Assembly: GCF_002081715.1 (NCBI RefSeq)
Contig: NZ_MUKP01000026.1
Coordinates: 1 to 64,000 of the forward strand
DNA length: 64,000 bases
Reading direction: 5' to 3'
Source: Nocardia donostiensis
GTDB lineage: Bacteria; Actinomycetota; Actinomycetes; Mycobacteriales; Mycobacteriaceae
Part shown: positions 16,548 through 27,097 of the stretch, in pieces
How positions within the stretch are numbered: position 1 is the first letter of the stretch
Layout: each line of letters opens with the position of its first letter
Position numbers and translations under genes: made by a program
Notes under the pieces: model-generated
What the model was told of the DNA's origin: nothing
Database searches by the model: none
Seen by the model: only the letters and a program-made list of their open reading frames with translations

Positions 16548-19500
16548 GATCGGGCCTGCCAGGAGGCGGTGAGCGCGGCCAGAGCGTCGGCGTCGAGACC
16601 GGACGCACTCATCGGGGCGTGCGTTGCGCCGTCGTCGGTCTGCGGTGGCGCCGGTACTGGCTCGGTGTCACCGGCAACGGCATCGACAGCATCGACAACG
16701 GCGGCATCGACGGCAGCCGCCAGTTCGGCGATGGTCATGTGCTCGAACACCATCTGCGGTGTCAGCGGCAGACCGAGCGCCGCGGCGCGCGCCGACCATT
16801 GAATGGAGATGACACTGTCGCCGCCGAGCGCGAAGAAGTTGTCTTCAGCGGTGACGTCGTCGATCTCGAGCAGTTCCTCGAGCAGGGCGATCAGCTTCTG
16901 TTCGATATCTGCCGCACCGGCCGCATCCGCCGTCGCTCCCGCGACCGCACCCCCACGCGGCGCGGGAGGTGCGAGCAGGTGGTCGAGGTCGGCGGCGGGC
17001 AGCAGCTCCAGCTGGGCGGCCCGCTGCTCGGGGGTGGTGGCGAAGGCGGTCAGCGCCGCCTCCACCGCCTGCGCGATCAGTTGCGCCGTGCGCGGTTCGT
17101 ACAGATCGGCGTTGACGACGACCCGCACATCCATGCTGCCGTCGGCGGCGACGTTCATGCTCAGGTTCAGATCCAGGAACGAGATATCGAAATCCACCGG
17201 CAGCACCGTCACCGTGGCGGCGCCCGAAGCGTCCAATGCGATCGGCGCGGGCGCCCAGTCCGCGCCACGGAAATGCAGCATGGTCTGGAACAGCGGGTTC
17301 CGGGAACGGGTCCGGGGCGGGTTCAGCGCCTCCACCAATCGCTCGATCGGCAACTCCTGATGGATATAGGCGTCGAGCACCACGTCGCGGCCGCGTGCCA
17401 CCACCTCGCGCAGGGTCGGGTCGCCGGACAGATCGTTGCGGAGCACAACCATATTCGCGAACAACCCGACCAACTCGCCGACAGCCTCGTCGACACGTCC
17501 CGCGACCGGCGTGCCGATCGCGATATCGGTGCCGCCGCCGAGCTTGTGCAGCACCGTCGCCACAATCGACTGATACAGCGCGAACTCGCTCGCATTGCTC
17601 TGTTCGGCCAGCGTCTGCAGCTTGTCGCGGCGCTCGGCAGGCACGGTGAAGGTCGCTACCTCGCCGCGTTTGCCGAGCACCGCGGGCCGCTGGAAATCGT
17701 GCCCGACATTGATTTCCTCCGGCAGCCCGGCCAGCACCGAACGCCAATGCGTCACCTGCGCTGCGGCGTAGTCGCTGGGCTCCCCCGAGGGGCCTGCGTC
17801 GAACACTGCACGCTGCCACAGTGCGTAATCCGCGTACTGGACGGGCAGCGGGTCCCAGTGCGGCGCCTGCCCGGTTTCGGTCCGGGCGCGGTAGGCGGCG
17901 ACCAGATCGTCGAGCAGGATGCCGAACGAGGCGTGGTCGGCGGTGATGTGGTGCACCAGCAGCGACAGCACATGCGTGTGCTCATCCAGCGCGAACAGCC
18001 GCGGCCGGATCAACGGCTGCTCGTCCAGCGGGAACGGGAAGTTCGCGATATCGGCCAGTTCTGCGTCCAGGCGGTCGGCGGTGATCTCGGTGACCGGCAT
18101 TTGCACCGTCAGGGCGGGATGCACCACCTGGTATGGGATTCCGTCGCGTTCGGGGAACGAGGTGCGCAGTGTTTCGTGCCTGGCCACTACGTCGTTGATC
18201 GCGGTGGTCAGCGCCGCGATATCGAGTGGCCCGTCGAACCGCATCGCCAGCGGCAGGTTCGCCGCCGCGCTGGGGCCTTCCATGCGGTACTGGAACCACA
18301 TGGACAGCTGTGAATACGACAGCGGCAGCAGCTCCGGGCGGGACTGTTGCACGAGTTCCGGCCGATTGCCACCGGAACCGGTCTGCGGCAGTTGATCGTC
18401 GGATTCGTCGTCCATCGCGTCGAGGTCGATACCGAACTCGTCGCGGAACTGCGTAACCAGCCGCGCCGCCAACCCGGCCGCCGTGGGGGTGTCGAACACC
18501 GCGCGCACATCCAGTTCCACACCGAACCCGGCGCGGATCTGCGCGGCCAGCCGCGCCGCGAGCAGCGAATGACCGCCGAGTTCGAAGAACGAATCGTCGG
18601 CGCCGACCCGATCCACGGAGAACAGTTGCGCGAAGATCTCACACAGGCGGCGTTCGGTGGCGGTGGCGGGCTCGCGGTAGCCGCGTTCGGCGGCAGATGT
18701 CACCGCGGGCAGCGCGCGTTTGTCCAGTTTGCCGTTGACGGTCAACGGGATCTGGTCGATCACCGCGAACGCGCTCGGCACCATGTATTGCGGCAGCCCG
18801 GCCGCGACAGCGGAGCGCACCTCGTCCACATCGACTTCGTCGACGGTATATCCGGCGGCGGGCACCACATACGCGGCGAGCATGGCGCCCACCGCCGGAT
18901 CCTCGGCGACAACCACCACGCAGTGCCCCACCGCGGGATGGGCGGTGATGGCGGATTCGACTTCACCGAGCTCGATACGGAACCCGCGCACCTTGACCTG
19001 TTCGTCGGCGCGGCCCATGAATTCGAGAGCACCGGACAGATTGCGCCGCGCCAGATCCCCGGTGCGATACAGCCGGGCGCCCGGGCAGAACGGGTCGGCG
19101 ACGAAACGCTGCGCGGTCAGCCCGGACCTGCCCAGATAGCCACGCGCCAGCTGCGCACCACCCAGATAGATCTCCCCCACGACCCCGGCTGGCACCAGCT
19201 GCAGCGCCTCGTCCAGCACGTAGGCGTACACATTGCGGTTCGGCATGCCGATCGGCACCACGCCGGTGCCCTGCGGTCCTTCCACCGGCATATGCGTCGC
19301 GCACACCACGGCCTCGGTGGGGCCGTAATGGTTGCGCAGTTCGGCGTCGAAAATGGTGGCGAACTTATCGGCCACCTCCCCGGGCAGCGCCTCGCCACCC
19401 ACCGGAACCCGCCGCAGCGCCCGCCATTCGATCACCTCCGGCAGCAGCAGGAAGGTGCTCAGCATCGACGGCACCATATGCAGCACGGTGACGCCGTGCC

Positions 19501-21676
19501 GAGTGATCAGATCGGAGACATAACGGATATCGCGGAAGGCGTCGGGTTTCGGCACGATCAGCCGCGCGCCCAGCGACAGGGTCATGAAGATATCCACCAG
19601 CGAGGCGTCGAAACTCACCGACGACGACTGCAGCAGCCGGTCCTGGTCGTTCATCCCCCATTCGGCGGCGAAACCGCGCACATGTTCGGCGATCGCCGCG
19701 TGCGCAACCGGCACACCCTTGGGTTTGCCGGTGGAGCCGGAAGTGTAGATGACGTACGCCAGATGCTGCGGCAACAACGGCCGCACCCGGTCGGCGTCTG
19801 TCGGATTCGTTTCCGGTAGAGCGGCGGCCGCGGCCTCGGCAGCAGCGAACCCGGTGTGGTCGAGCACCAGCGCAGGCGCGGCGTCGTCGATCAGATAGTC
19901 GATGCGATCCTGGGGATACGACGGGTCGATCGGCAGATAGGCTGCGCCTGCTTTCAGCACACCCAGCACCGCGACAATGAATTCGACCGAGGTGGTGAAC
20001 CGCAAACCGACGAGGTCTTCGGCACCGATGCCGCGGCCGATCAGCCAGTGCGCTACCCGGTTGGCGCGCCGGTTCAGCTGGTCGTAGCTCAGCTCGGTGT
20101 CATCGGAGATCAGGGCAGGCGCGTCCGGTGCTGCCGCGACCCGGTCCTGCAGCAGATCGACCATGGTCGCCGCCGGGATCGGCACCAGCTCGCCGTGTGA
20201 CAGTTCCAGGATCGTCGCACGGTCCTCGGCGCTGAGCATATCCACGTCCACCAGCCGCCGACCCGGTTGCGTCAGCGCGCTGTCGAGCAGCCGCACGTAA
20301 TGCCCGAGCAGCTGATCCACCAGCGGCGCGGGCAGATCGCCGGTCCAATACTCGGCCTCGACCAGCGCACCCCCGGCCGCGTCGAGCACCACCGCGAAAG
20401 CCAGCGGAACCTGGGCGGTCGGCGCGCCGAAGTCCAGTTGTTCGGCGACCACGCCGGGCAGGTCGAACGCGTCGGCGCTCTTGCGGACACTGAACCCCAG
20501 CCGGACCAGCTGCTCCATCCCATCGCGTCCGGCGACTCTAGTCGGGTTCGCCTCCTGCACAACACGTTCGATACCGATGCCCTGATGGGCGAACGCGCCG
20601 AGGCAGGTCTGCTTGGCCGAGTCGACGACATCGCTGAAACTCGCACCACTGCGCACGGTCTGACGCAGCAGCAGAGTGTTACCGAAGTAGCCGATGAGCT
20701 GCTGGGCGGTCGCATTGCGCCGCACCGTGACCGGTACCGAAACCAAGAAATCCGAGGCGGCCGTATAGCGGTGGATCACCGCGGCGAAACCGGCGAGCAG
20801 CACCATGAACGGGGTCGCGGCCCGCTCTTTGGCGAACGCCTCCACGCGAGCGAGCAGTTCCGGTGACAGGGTCGCGGTGCGGCGGTCGGCGTGTTTGGAA
20901 CCCCCGACCGTACCGGGCAGCTCCAGCGGTTCCGGCAGCGGACGCAGCGCGTCGCGCCAGTACTCCACTTCCGCCTCGGTCGCCGCGGTTTCCTCTCCGG
21001 GACCGTCGAGCACCTCGACTTCGACGAATTGCCCGACCGGCGCGGGCAGCTCACCGCCGGTGTACGCGGCGTTGAGGTCGGCGAAGAACACCGCCCACGA
21101 ATCGTCGTCCCAGCAGATGTGGTGCAGCACCAGAATCAGCACCCACTCCTCGGCGCCGAGACGCGCCAGGGTGACCCGCAGCGGGGTCTCGGTGGCCAGC
21201 GCGAACGGGCGGCCGAACTCACGCCTGGCCAGCACCTCCACCCGGCGCTCTCGGCCCGCTTCGGGCAGATCGGTGAGATCGTGCGACTGCCACGCGGTTG
21301 CCGCCTCGTCGGTGAACACCTGATAGGGCTCGCCGTCGGCGTCCACCCCGTAAGTGGTGCGCAGGATGTCGTGGCGGGCGACGACCGCATCGAACGCCGC
21401 GCGCAGCCGGGTTTCGTCCAGCGCGCCGGTCAACCGGTAGGCGACGCACAGGTTGAGGGTGGTGTCTTCGGGGTCGCGGGTCTGCAGGAACCACATCCGC
21501 CGCTGGCCCGCCGACAGCGGCTGCTGCTCGCCCGCGCGCACCCGCCGCTGCGGGGCGGTCGCGGTTTCGGCGGCGAGCACACCGCTTTCCCGCATCCGGC
21601 GGCGTAACAGTTCCTTGCGGCGGTCGGCGGCGCTGCGGCCGGACGAAACGTCGCTGCTGGCTTTGGTGTCTGACAT
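16544..21676 (-). CDS. nbtD: Siderophore NRPS: C-A-PCP-C-PCP (MbtE-like with an extra C-PCP)
   Basis: 1710 aa. C1 (about 47-475) has the variant motif HHICWDD near 186. The adenylation domain (about 480-985) has YVIYTSGSTGKPKG and a pocket read as D-A-V-H-P-G-H-V-C, which I cannot assign; lysine is expected from the pathway. PCP1 has LGGHSLL near 1034. C2 (about 1095-1520) has HHITADH near 1242. PCP2 has LGGDSVI near 1615. The second module has no adenylation domain, so it must be loaded from elsewhere or take a polyketide unit. The start is 12 bp after the nbtC stop with a GAGGGG site. In MbtE the second C-PCP is absent. Confidence 0.9.
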   Translation of the reverse strand: MSDTKASSDVSSGRSAADRRKELLRRRMRESGVLAAETATAPQRRVRAGEQQPLSAGQRRMWFLQTRDPEDTTLNLCVAYRLTGALDETRLRAAFDAVVARHDILRTTYGVDADGEPYQVFTDEAATAWQSHDLTDLPEAGRERRVEVLARREFGRPFALATETPLRVTLARLGAEEWVLILVLHHICWDDDSWAVFFADLNAAYTGGELPAPVGQFVEVEVLDGPGEETAATEAEVEYWRDALRPLPEPLELPGTVGGSKHADRRTATLSPELLARVEAFAKERAATPFMVLLAGFAAVIHRYTAASDFLVSVPVTVRRNATAQQLIGYFGNTLLLRQTVRSGASFSDVVDSAKQTCLGAFAHQGIGIERVVQEANPTRVAGRDGMEQLVRLGFSVRKSADAFDLPGVVAEQLDFGAPTAQVPLAFAVVLDAAGGALVEAEYWTGDLPAPLVDQLLGHYVRLLDSALTQPGRRLVDVDMLSAEDRATILELSHGELVPIPAATMVDLLQDRVAAAPDAPALISDDTELSYDQLNRRANRVAHWLIGRGIGAEDLVGLRFTTSVEFIVAVLGVLKAGAAYLPIDPSYPQDRIDYLIDDAAPALVLDHTGFAAAEAAAAALPETNPTDADRVRPLLPQHLAYVIYTSGSTGKPKGVPVAHAAIAEHVRGFAAEWGMNDQDRLLQSSSVSFDASLVDIFMTLSLGARLIVPKPDAFRDIRYVSDLITRHGVTVLHMVPSMLSTFLLLPEVIEWRALRRVPVGGEALPGEVADKFATIFDAELRNHYGPTEAVVCATHMPVEGPQGTGVVPIGMPNRNVYAYVLDEALQLVPAGVVGEIYLGGAQLARGYLGRSGLTAQRFVADPFCPGARLYRTGDLARRNLSGALEFMGRADEQVKVRGFRIELGEVESAITAHPAVGHCVVVVAEDPAVGAMLAAYVVPAAGYTVDEVDVDEVRSAVAAGLPQYMVPSAFAVIDQIPLTVNGKLDKRALPAVTSAAERGYREPATATERRLCEIFAQLFSVDRVGADDSFFELGGHSLLAARLAAQIRAGFGVELDVRAVFDTPTAAGLAARLVTQFRDEFGIDLDAMDDESDDQLPQTGSGGNRPELVQQSRPELLPLSYSQLSMWFQYRMEGPSAAANLPLAMRFDGPLDIAALTTAINDVVARHETLRTSFPERDGIPYQVVHPALTVQMPVTEITADRLDAELADIANFPFPLDEQPLIRPRLFALDEHTHVLSLLVHHITADHASFGILLDDLVAAYRARTETGQAPHWDPLPVQYADYALWQRAVFDAGPSGEPSDYAAAQVTHWRSVLAGLPEEINVGHDFQRPAVLGKRGEVATFTVPAERRDKLQTLAEQSNASEFALYQSIVATVLHKLGGGTDIAIGTPVAGRVDEAVGELVGLFANMVVLRNDLSGDPTLREVVARGRDVVLDAYIHQELPIERLVEALNPPRTRSRNPLFQTMLHFRGADWAPAPIALDASGAATVTVLPVDFDISFLDLNLSMNVAADGSMDVRVVVNADLYEPRTAQLIAQAVEAALTAFATTPEQRAAQLELLPAADLDHLLAPPAPRGGAVAGATADAAGAADIEQKLIALLEELLEIDDVTAEDNFFALGGDSVISIQWSARAAALGLPLTPQMVFEHMTIAELAAAVDAAVVDAVDAVAGDTEPVPAPPQTDDGATHAPMSASGLDADALAALTASWQARS

Positions 21677-21688
21677 GGATCCGGCCCC

Positions 21689-24600
21689 TCAGCCCTTGTT
21701 CGTGTTCTCGGACATCTTTTTCTCGGACATCAACAGCACGACATCGTCGAACGATGCGCCGCCGAGAATTGCCGCGACCGGAAGATCCCGGTCCAGCTCG
21801 GATTTGATGCGCTTACGGAAGTCGAGGGCCTGCAGGGAATCCAGGCCCAACGCCACCAGCGGAACGGCACTGTCGATGACGTCGCTGCCGTCGGCGCCCA
21901 TCACCTTGTGCAGTTCGGCCAGCATGCGCGTCGCGAGCGCGTCATCATTCGCGGGCTCTGCCGCCGCAGCAGGCTCGGCGGCAGCGGGTGCGGCGGCAGG
22001 TGTCGGAGCAACGGCCGTGGGTGCCGGGGCGGGCCTCGGCGCCGGAGCGTCGAGCAGTTCCGACAGCACCGTGCCCTGCCCGAAGGTGCTCATCATGTCG
22101 TGCACCTCGAGCCACTGGGCGGCGATGATCACCGCGTCACCCCGGTGCCCGGTGAGCCCGGTCGCCATGGCCTCGGCGGGCACCATCGGCACGACGCCGG
22201 TGCCCGCGACCTTCGCCAGGCCCGTCTCGTCGAGCGGTCCCACGACCTGCCACAGACCCCACTGCAGTGAAACGCAGTCGAGCCCCTTCTGGCGCAGCCG
22301 GTGGGCGGTGATATCGAGCATCCGGTTGGTGACGGCGTACAGGATCTGCCCGCGCCCGCCCATGGTCGCGGCGAACGACGAGCACAGCACGATCCGGCAG
22401 TCGGCGGTGCGCGGCACCGTGGCCAGCACCGCGTCCAGCCCGAGGATCTTGGAGTCGGCGGCGGTGGCAACCATCTGGGGGGTGATCTGGGTCAGATCCG
22501 CATCGACGTAGTTCACCGCGGCATGCACCAGCAGGGTCACCGGACGTTCCGTCAGCGATGCGGCCACCGCATTCAGGGCGTCCGCGTCGCCGATATCGCA
22601 GGCGAGGACGTCGATATCGGTACCACCGCCGCGGATCTGCTTCAGCTTGCCGGTGACCGCAGCCGTTTCCCCTGACCGGCTGAGCAGGGTGATCCGACCT
22701 GCGCCCGAGGCAGCGAAATGCGCGCAGAACTGCAGGCCGAGCTGGCCGGTGCCGCCCACGATCAGTACATGATCGAGATCCGGTGCACTGTCCGGAGCGG
22801 GCGAGGTGTCGGGCACCAGGCGTTTCACGAACACCTTGCCTGCCCGCAGGGCGAGCTCCGGTTCACCGGCGGTGTGCAGCGCAGTGACGATCCGGGCTGC
22901 GGCGGCGGACCCGTCCTCACCGGCGGCGAGGTCGAGATGCCGGAACAGCACACCGGGGTTCTCCACGCCCACACTGCGGAACCCGGCGCTCACTGAACCG
23001 TGCACCAACTGCGGCGCCGGATCCGATTCGAGCACCGTCTCACCACCGACGGTGAGCAGCCAGCACTCCCCGCCGGGGCGCAGACCGGCAGCGGCGGGCA
23101 GCCAGGCGCGGTCGGCGAAGAATCCGGCGAGATCGTCCACTGCGCCCGCGCCGTCGGTGTCGGCCAGCGGCGGCAACAACACCACAGCTGTGTCGTAGCC
23201 GACCGAATCACGCGGCGCGCCTGCCAGTTCCGCCAGCCCGTCCCGGTTGAGCACGGTGGCCGTCGCGCCGTGCCGCTCGGCCGCGGTAACCAACGCCGCA
23301 GCCAGCGCACCGCATTCACCGGTGTGGTCGACCAACGCCAGCGCACGCGGTGCTGTCATGGTGCGTTTGGCCAGCGGGATCCATTTCTCCACCAGACGCT
23401 GCGGTTTCGGCGTCGGATCCTCCGCCACCGGCTGCGGCGGTTCCACCGGGTCGGCCCACAGTTTCTTCGGGTTCATCCGGGTATGCGGGAAATCGCGCAA
23501 CGGCAAACGGACCGGCTCGTCGGGGTCGGCGACCCGCAGTGCGTCGAAGTCGTAGTTCAGATCCAGTACGGCGATCTTGGCCAGATTGCGGGAGAACACG
23601 TCCAGCCCGTCCGCGGTGCGCAGCGAAGTGCCGAGCACTTCGACATCCCGGCCCGCGTTGGTGGCGTTCCGCGGCACCAGGCTGAGGTTCTCCTGCAGCG
23701 CCAACTGCAACACCGGATGCTCGGCGACCTCGATATAGGTGTCTATTCCGTCGGTTCCCGCGGCGATGACCGCGCGATCGAACCGCACCCGGTTGCGCAG
23801 ATTCCAGTACCAGTAGTCCTGATGGGTCAGATCCGGGGTGATCGGGACGCCCAGCGTGGCGCCGTAGCAGGTGATATCGCTGGCCTGGAAGGTCGGGGCG
23901 CTCATCTCGGTACCGAGCATCGTCTCGAAGTCGGCGCGCACGCCCGCCACGATCGAGGTGTGCGCCGGGTAGGCGACCTGGATTTCCTTGGCGAACTGGC
24001 CGCGTGCATTGGCGGTGGCGACCATATCGACGATGGTCGCGCAGTCGCCGGCGATGGCGAGGATATGCGGCGAGTTGATCACCGACAGCTCGGCCCACCC
24101 GGAATGCCTGGCCAGCAGCGCCTCGCAGTCGTCACGGTCCATGCCGAGGACGGCCATCGAATAACCGCGCGGGGACACCTTCTCGACCAGACGCGCCCGA
24201 TGAGTGACGGCGAGCACGGCGTCGCGCAACGTCATCACCCCGGCGATCGCACCCGCGGCCAGCTCGCCCTGGCTGTGCCCGATGGTCGCGGCCGGAGCTA
24301 CCCCGGCAGCCTGCCACATGGTGGCCAGGCCGTACATGTGGAACATCAGCGCGGGCTGAACCTCCCACACCGTGTCCTCGAATCGGCCTTCCTCACCGAG
24401 CAGATAGTGCAGCGGCTGCGAATGCCCGTATCGGTCCAGGTGAATTGCGGCGCAATCGTCCACGCCGCGCCGATAGTGTTCCGACAGTTCGTAGAACAGC
24501 TTGCCCATACCAGGCCGTTGGCTGCCCTGACCTGGGAAGACGAACCCGATGCGCCGCGCTGTCGCCGGGGTGTCGACTGCTACGACCGACCGGTGCTCGG

Positions 24601-24841
24601 CCCCGGATGCGACGGCCCGCAGCGCCTCCAGTAGTTCGTCGCGGCCGCGCACCATCGCCAGGGCGCGCTGCCTGCGCGCGACCCGGGTACGGAACAGCAT
24701 GTCCGTCACGTGATCCGGGGAAACCGACGGGCGCTCTTCCAGATAGCCGAGGATCGACGAGGCCTCGGCGCGTAAACCGTCGGCGGTGTCGGAGGACAGC
24801 AGGACCGGGATGGTGCCGTCCGGGAGCCGGTAACTAGGCAT
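21689..24841 (-). CDS. nbtC: Siderophore PKS subunit: AT-KR-ACP (MbtD-like)
   Basis: 1050 aa from ATG 24841. The acyltransferase (about 90-430) has VFPGQGSQ and the nucleophile motif GHSQGE near 189. The ketoreductase (about 690-920) has GGTGQLG for NADPH and an active-site YAVTN. The ACP near 995 has LGLDSLQ. Together with the separate ketosynthase NbtB it would build and reduce the beta-hydroxy acyl unit between the two lysines. The longer open frame to 24937 is rejected: ATG 24841 has AGGAG 8 nt upstream and overlaps the nbtB stop by 8 nt, fitting coupled translation of two subunits needed in equal amounts. Confidence 0.92.
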   Translation of the reverse strand: MPSYRLPDGTIPVLLSSDTADGLRAEASSILGYLEERPSVSPDHVTDMLFRTRVARRQRALAMVRGRDELLEALRAVASGAEHRSVVAVDTPATARRIGFVFPGQGSQRPGMGKLFYELSEHYRRGVDDCAAIHLDRYGHSQPLHYLLGEEGRFEDTVWEVQPALMFHMYGLATMWQAAGVAPAATIGHSQGELAAGAIAGVMTLRDAVLAVTHRARLVEKVSPRGYSMAVLGMDRDDCEALLARHSGWAELSVINSPHILAIAGDCATIVDMVATANARGQFAKEIQVAYPAHTSIVAGVRADFETMLGTEMSAPTFQASDITCYGATLGVPITPDLTHQDYWYWNLRNRVRFDRAVIAAGTDGIDTYIEVAEHPVLQLALQENLSLVPRNATNAGRDVEVLGTSLRTADGLDVFSRNLAKIAVLDLNYDFDALRVADPDEPVRLPLRDFPHTRMNPKKLWADPVEPPQPVAEDPTPKPQRLVEKWIPLAKRTMTAPRALALVDHTGECGALAAALVTAAERHGATATVLNRDGLAELAGAPRDSVGYDTAVVLLPPLADTDGAGAVDDLAGFFADRAWLPAAAGLRPGGECWLLTVGGETVLESDPAPQLVHGSVSAGFRSVGVENPGVLFRHLDLAAGEDGSAAAARIVTALHTAGEPELALRAGKVFVKRLVPDTSPAPDSAPDLDHVLIVGGTGQLGLQFCAHFAASGAGRITLLSRSGETAAVTGKLKQIRGGGTDIDVLACDIGDADALNAVAASLTERPVTLLVHAAVNYVDADLTQITPQMVATAADSKILGLDAVLATVPRTADCRIVLCSSFAATMGGRGQILYAVTNRMLDITAHRLRQKGLDCVSLQWGLWQVVGPLDETGLAKVAGTGVVPMVPAEAMATGLTGHRGDAVIIAAQWLEVHDMMSTFGQGTVLSELLDAPAPRPAPAPTAVAPTPAAAPAAAEPAAAAEPANDDALATRMLAELHKVMGADGSDVIDSAVPLVALGLDSLQALDFRKRIKSELDRDLPVAAILGGASFDDVVLLMSEKKMSENTNKG

Positions 24842-26165
24842 TGATTCGCTCCTGTGTGGTGGCGTCGTCGGTAACCGGCATGCCGATAACAGCGTGCGCG
24901 TTGGTACCCGCGACCCCGAATGAGGACACCGCCGCATAGCGGACGCCGTCGACCGGTTCCCACTGCTCGTATTTGCTCGCCAACCGCAGTCCGGTGGCCG
25001 ACCAGTCGAGTTCGGCGGTCGGGTTGTCCGCCCACAGGCTGGGAGCGATATGACCGTGCTCGCCGCACAGCAGCACTTTGATCAGGCCGAGCACGCCCGA
25101 GGCGGCCTGAGCGTGCCCGACATTCGATTTGACCGACCCCAGCTTCGGATTCGCTCCGGGGGCCGAACCGTAGGTGCGTGCCAAGGCGGTGAGTTCGAGC
25201 GGGTCACCGACCGGCGTGCCGGTGCCGTGGCCCTCGATCAACCCCACCAACTCCGGCGCGATACCGGCCGCGTCGAGCGTGGCACGGATCAGCCGCTCCT
25301 GCGCGTCGGCGCTGGGCACCGCGATCGGGGCGCCCTTGCCGTTGTGATTGACCCGGGAACCGAGCAGCCTGCCGTACACGTAATGGCCGTGGGCGCGCGC
25401 CCGCGATTCGCGTTCGAGCACCAGCACGCCCGCACCCTCACCCCACAACGTGCCCGAGGCGTCAGCGGCATAGGAACGGCAGTGGCCGTCGGCGGCCAGC
25501 GCGCTGTTCTTGGAGAATTCGAAGAAGGCGCCCGGAGTGCCCATCACGCAGACCGCACCGGCCAGCGCCCACTCGCATTCGCCGCTGCGAATCGCCGCGG
25601 CAGCCTGGTGCACGGCGGTGAGCGACGATGCGCAGGCGGTGTCCACGCTGACCGAAGGGCCGATCAGGCCGAGCCCGTGCGAGATACGTCCGGCCACCGC
25701 ACCGAGTGCGGTACCGGTGACCCGGTAGCCGCTGTAATCGTTGACACCGGCTGCCCGCGGACCGTATTCGGTTATCGAAACACCCATCCAGCAGCCCGCG
25801 GGTTCCCCATCGAGCGCGCCAGGATTCAGCCCCGCGTTTTCCAGCGCCCGCCACGCGACGCGCAACGCCACCCGCTGCTGCGGGTCCATCGCGACAGCCT
25901 CCCGCGGGGTGATCCCGAAGAACAGCGGATCGAATTCCGTTGCACCGGCGAGGAAACCACCGGCGTCGGGAACATCAGACCAGCCCTCTTCGGCGCCGAG
26001 CGAAAACAGCTGCCGCAGCGGCCAACCGCGGTCGCGGGGAAAAGGTCCTATCAGTTCTTGCGATCCGGCGAGCGCCGACCAGAATTCGGTCAGGGTTTCG
26101 ATACCGCCGGGGGCTTCGATACCGATGCCGACGACGACAATCGGATCATCCGCAGTGGATGTCAT
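24834..26165 (-). CDS. nbtB: Siderophore PKS ketosynthase subunit (MbtC-like)
   Basis: A stand-alone beta-ketoacyl synthase of about 443 aa. The active-site Cys is in DTACASS (near 178), the first His in EGHGTGT (near 315), and the second His in SNVGHAQAA (near 352). It condenses the growing NRPS-bound chain with the malonyl-type unit held by NbtC. I start at ATG 26165, where GAAGGA sits 9 nt upstream; ATG 26174 would add three residues but abuts that site. It lies 27 bp after the nbtA stop and overlaps nbtC. Confidence 0.92.
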   Translation of the reverse strand: MTSTADDPIVVVGIGIEAPGGIETLTEFWSALAGSQELIGPFPRDRGWPLRQLFSLGAEEGWSDVPDAGGFLAGATEFDPLFFGITPREAVAMDPQQRVALRVAWRALENAGLNPGALDGEPAGCWMGVSITEYGPRAAGVNDYSGYRVTGTALGAVAGRISHGLGLIGPSVSVDTACASSLTAVHQAAAAIRSGECEWALAGAVCVMGTPGAFFEFSKNSALAADGHCRSYAADASGTLWGEGAGVLVLERESRARAHGHYVYGRLLGSRVNHNGKGAPIAVPSADAQERLIRATLDAAGIAPELVGLIEGHGTGTPVGDPLELTALARTYGSAPGANPKLGSVKSNVGHAQAASGVLGLIKVLLCGEHGHIAPSLWADNPTAELDWSATGLRLASKYEQWEPVDGVRYAAVSSFGVAGTNAHAVIGMPVTDDATTQERINA

Positions 26166-26192
26166 GTTCTCCATTCCTTCGCCGGTCAGCCG

Positions 26193-26948
26193 TCAGCCGA
26201 CGGGCTTCGGCTGGGGCACCAGCAATTCGGCGATGCCGTCGATATGGTCGTTGAGGTAGAAGTGGCCGCCGGAGAAAACGGTCACCTCGACACCGGAGTT
26301 CGCATGCGCGTCCCAGGCATACAGATCGCGCGGTGCGACGAACGGATCGTCATCGCCGCCGAGCACCAGGATCGAGGCGTCGACCCGGACATCGGGCGGG
26401 CACGAATAGGCGTCGAAGGCGCGGTAATCAGCCTTCATCACCGGCAGCGCCATCTTCAGCACCTCACGGCTGGACATGACGTCGGTGCCGGTGCCGTTGA
26501 GGGCGGCCATATGCTCCAGCAGTTCCTCGTCTTCGGTCGGATGGCCGGGAAGTTCGGCGATACGCACCGGCGCGGCAGCCGAGGAGACGGCGAGCAGCCG
26601 GACCGGGATACCGGCCGCCTCGGCGAGTCGGGTGAATTCGAAAGCGATGATCGACCCCATGCTGTGCCCGAAAACGGTAATCGGCTGATCGCGGTTCAGT
26701 GGGGAATCGGCGAACGCCTCGAACGCTCCCGCGGCGATGTCCGGAAGTGTTTCCGCGGCCGCTTCCCTGACCCGGTCCTGCCGGCCCGGGTATTGGAAAA
26801 CGTTGGCGTCGAATGCCTGGGACAACTGCTTTGCGAAGACGCGGTATGCCGAAGCGCCCGCACCCGCGTGCGGGAAAATCAGCAGCGGTGGAGATCCAGC
26901 GGAACGCGGAGCTTGAAATTGCCTGATCCAACCGAGTTCCCTGGGCAT
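26193..26948 (-). CDS. nbtA: Type II thioesterase of the siderophore operon
   Basis: A 251-aa alpha/beta-hydrolase thioesterase with LIFPHAGAGASAYRVF, the nucleophile elbow GHSMG near residue 94, an Asp in VLGGDDDPFV and a His in SGGHFYL. Such enzymes clear misprimed acyl groups from carrier domains or help release products. It is the first gene of the nbtA-E operon, about 150 bp downstream of two iron boxes. The naming follows the N. farcinica order and is inferred. Confidence 0.88.
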   Translation of the reverse strand: MPRELGWIRQFQAPRSAGSPPLLIFPHAGAGASAYRVFAKQLSQAFDANVFQYPGRQDRVREAAAETLPDIAAGAFEAFADSPLNRDQPITVFGHSMGSIIAFEFTRLAEAAGIPVRLLAVSSAAAPVRIAELPGHPTEDEELLEHMAALNGTGTDVMSSREVLKMALPVMKADYRAFDAYSCPPDVRVDASILVLGGDDDPFVAPRDLYAWDAHANSGVEVTVFSGGHFYLNDHIDGIAELLVPQPKPVG

Positions 26949-27097
26949 CTACCTCTCCTACCCGCAGCCGACTGTCGCGGCCTGCTTGTCCTTCTTCGCC
27001 GCCGCGGTCCGCCATTCACAAACATGTTGTGCGGCCGTGGAAGTCGCGGTTCCGGCATTTCCGGGACACAACTCGTCACCACACGCCCGGGTCGGAC

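Noticed and set aside
16619..18313. Other long plus-strand frames over nbtD (also 18347-19819)
   Set aside because: Antisense shadows of condensation and carrier domains.
24842..24937. N-terminal extension of nbtC
   Set aside because: Overlaps nbtB deeply; the inner ATG 24841 has a good ribosome-binding site and the extension lacks domain character.
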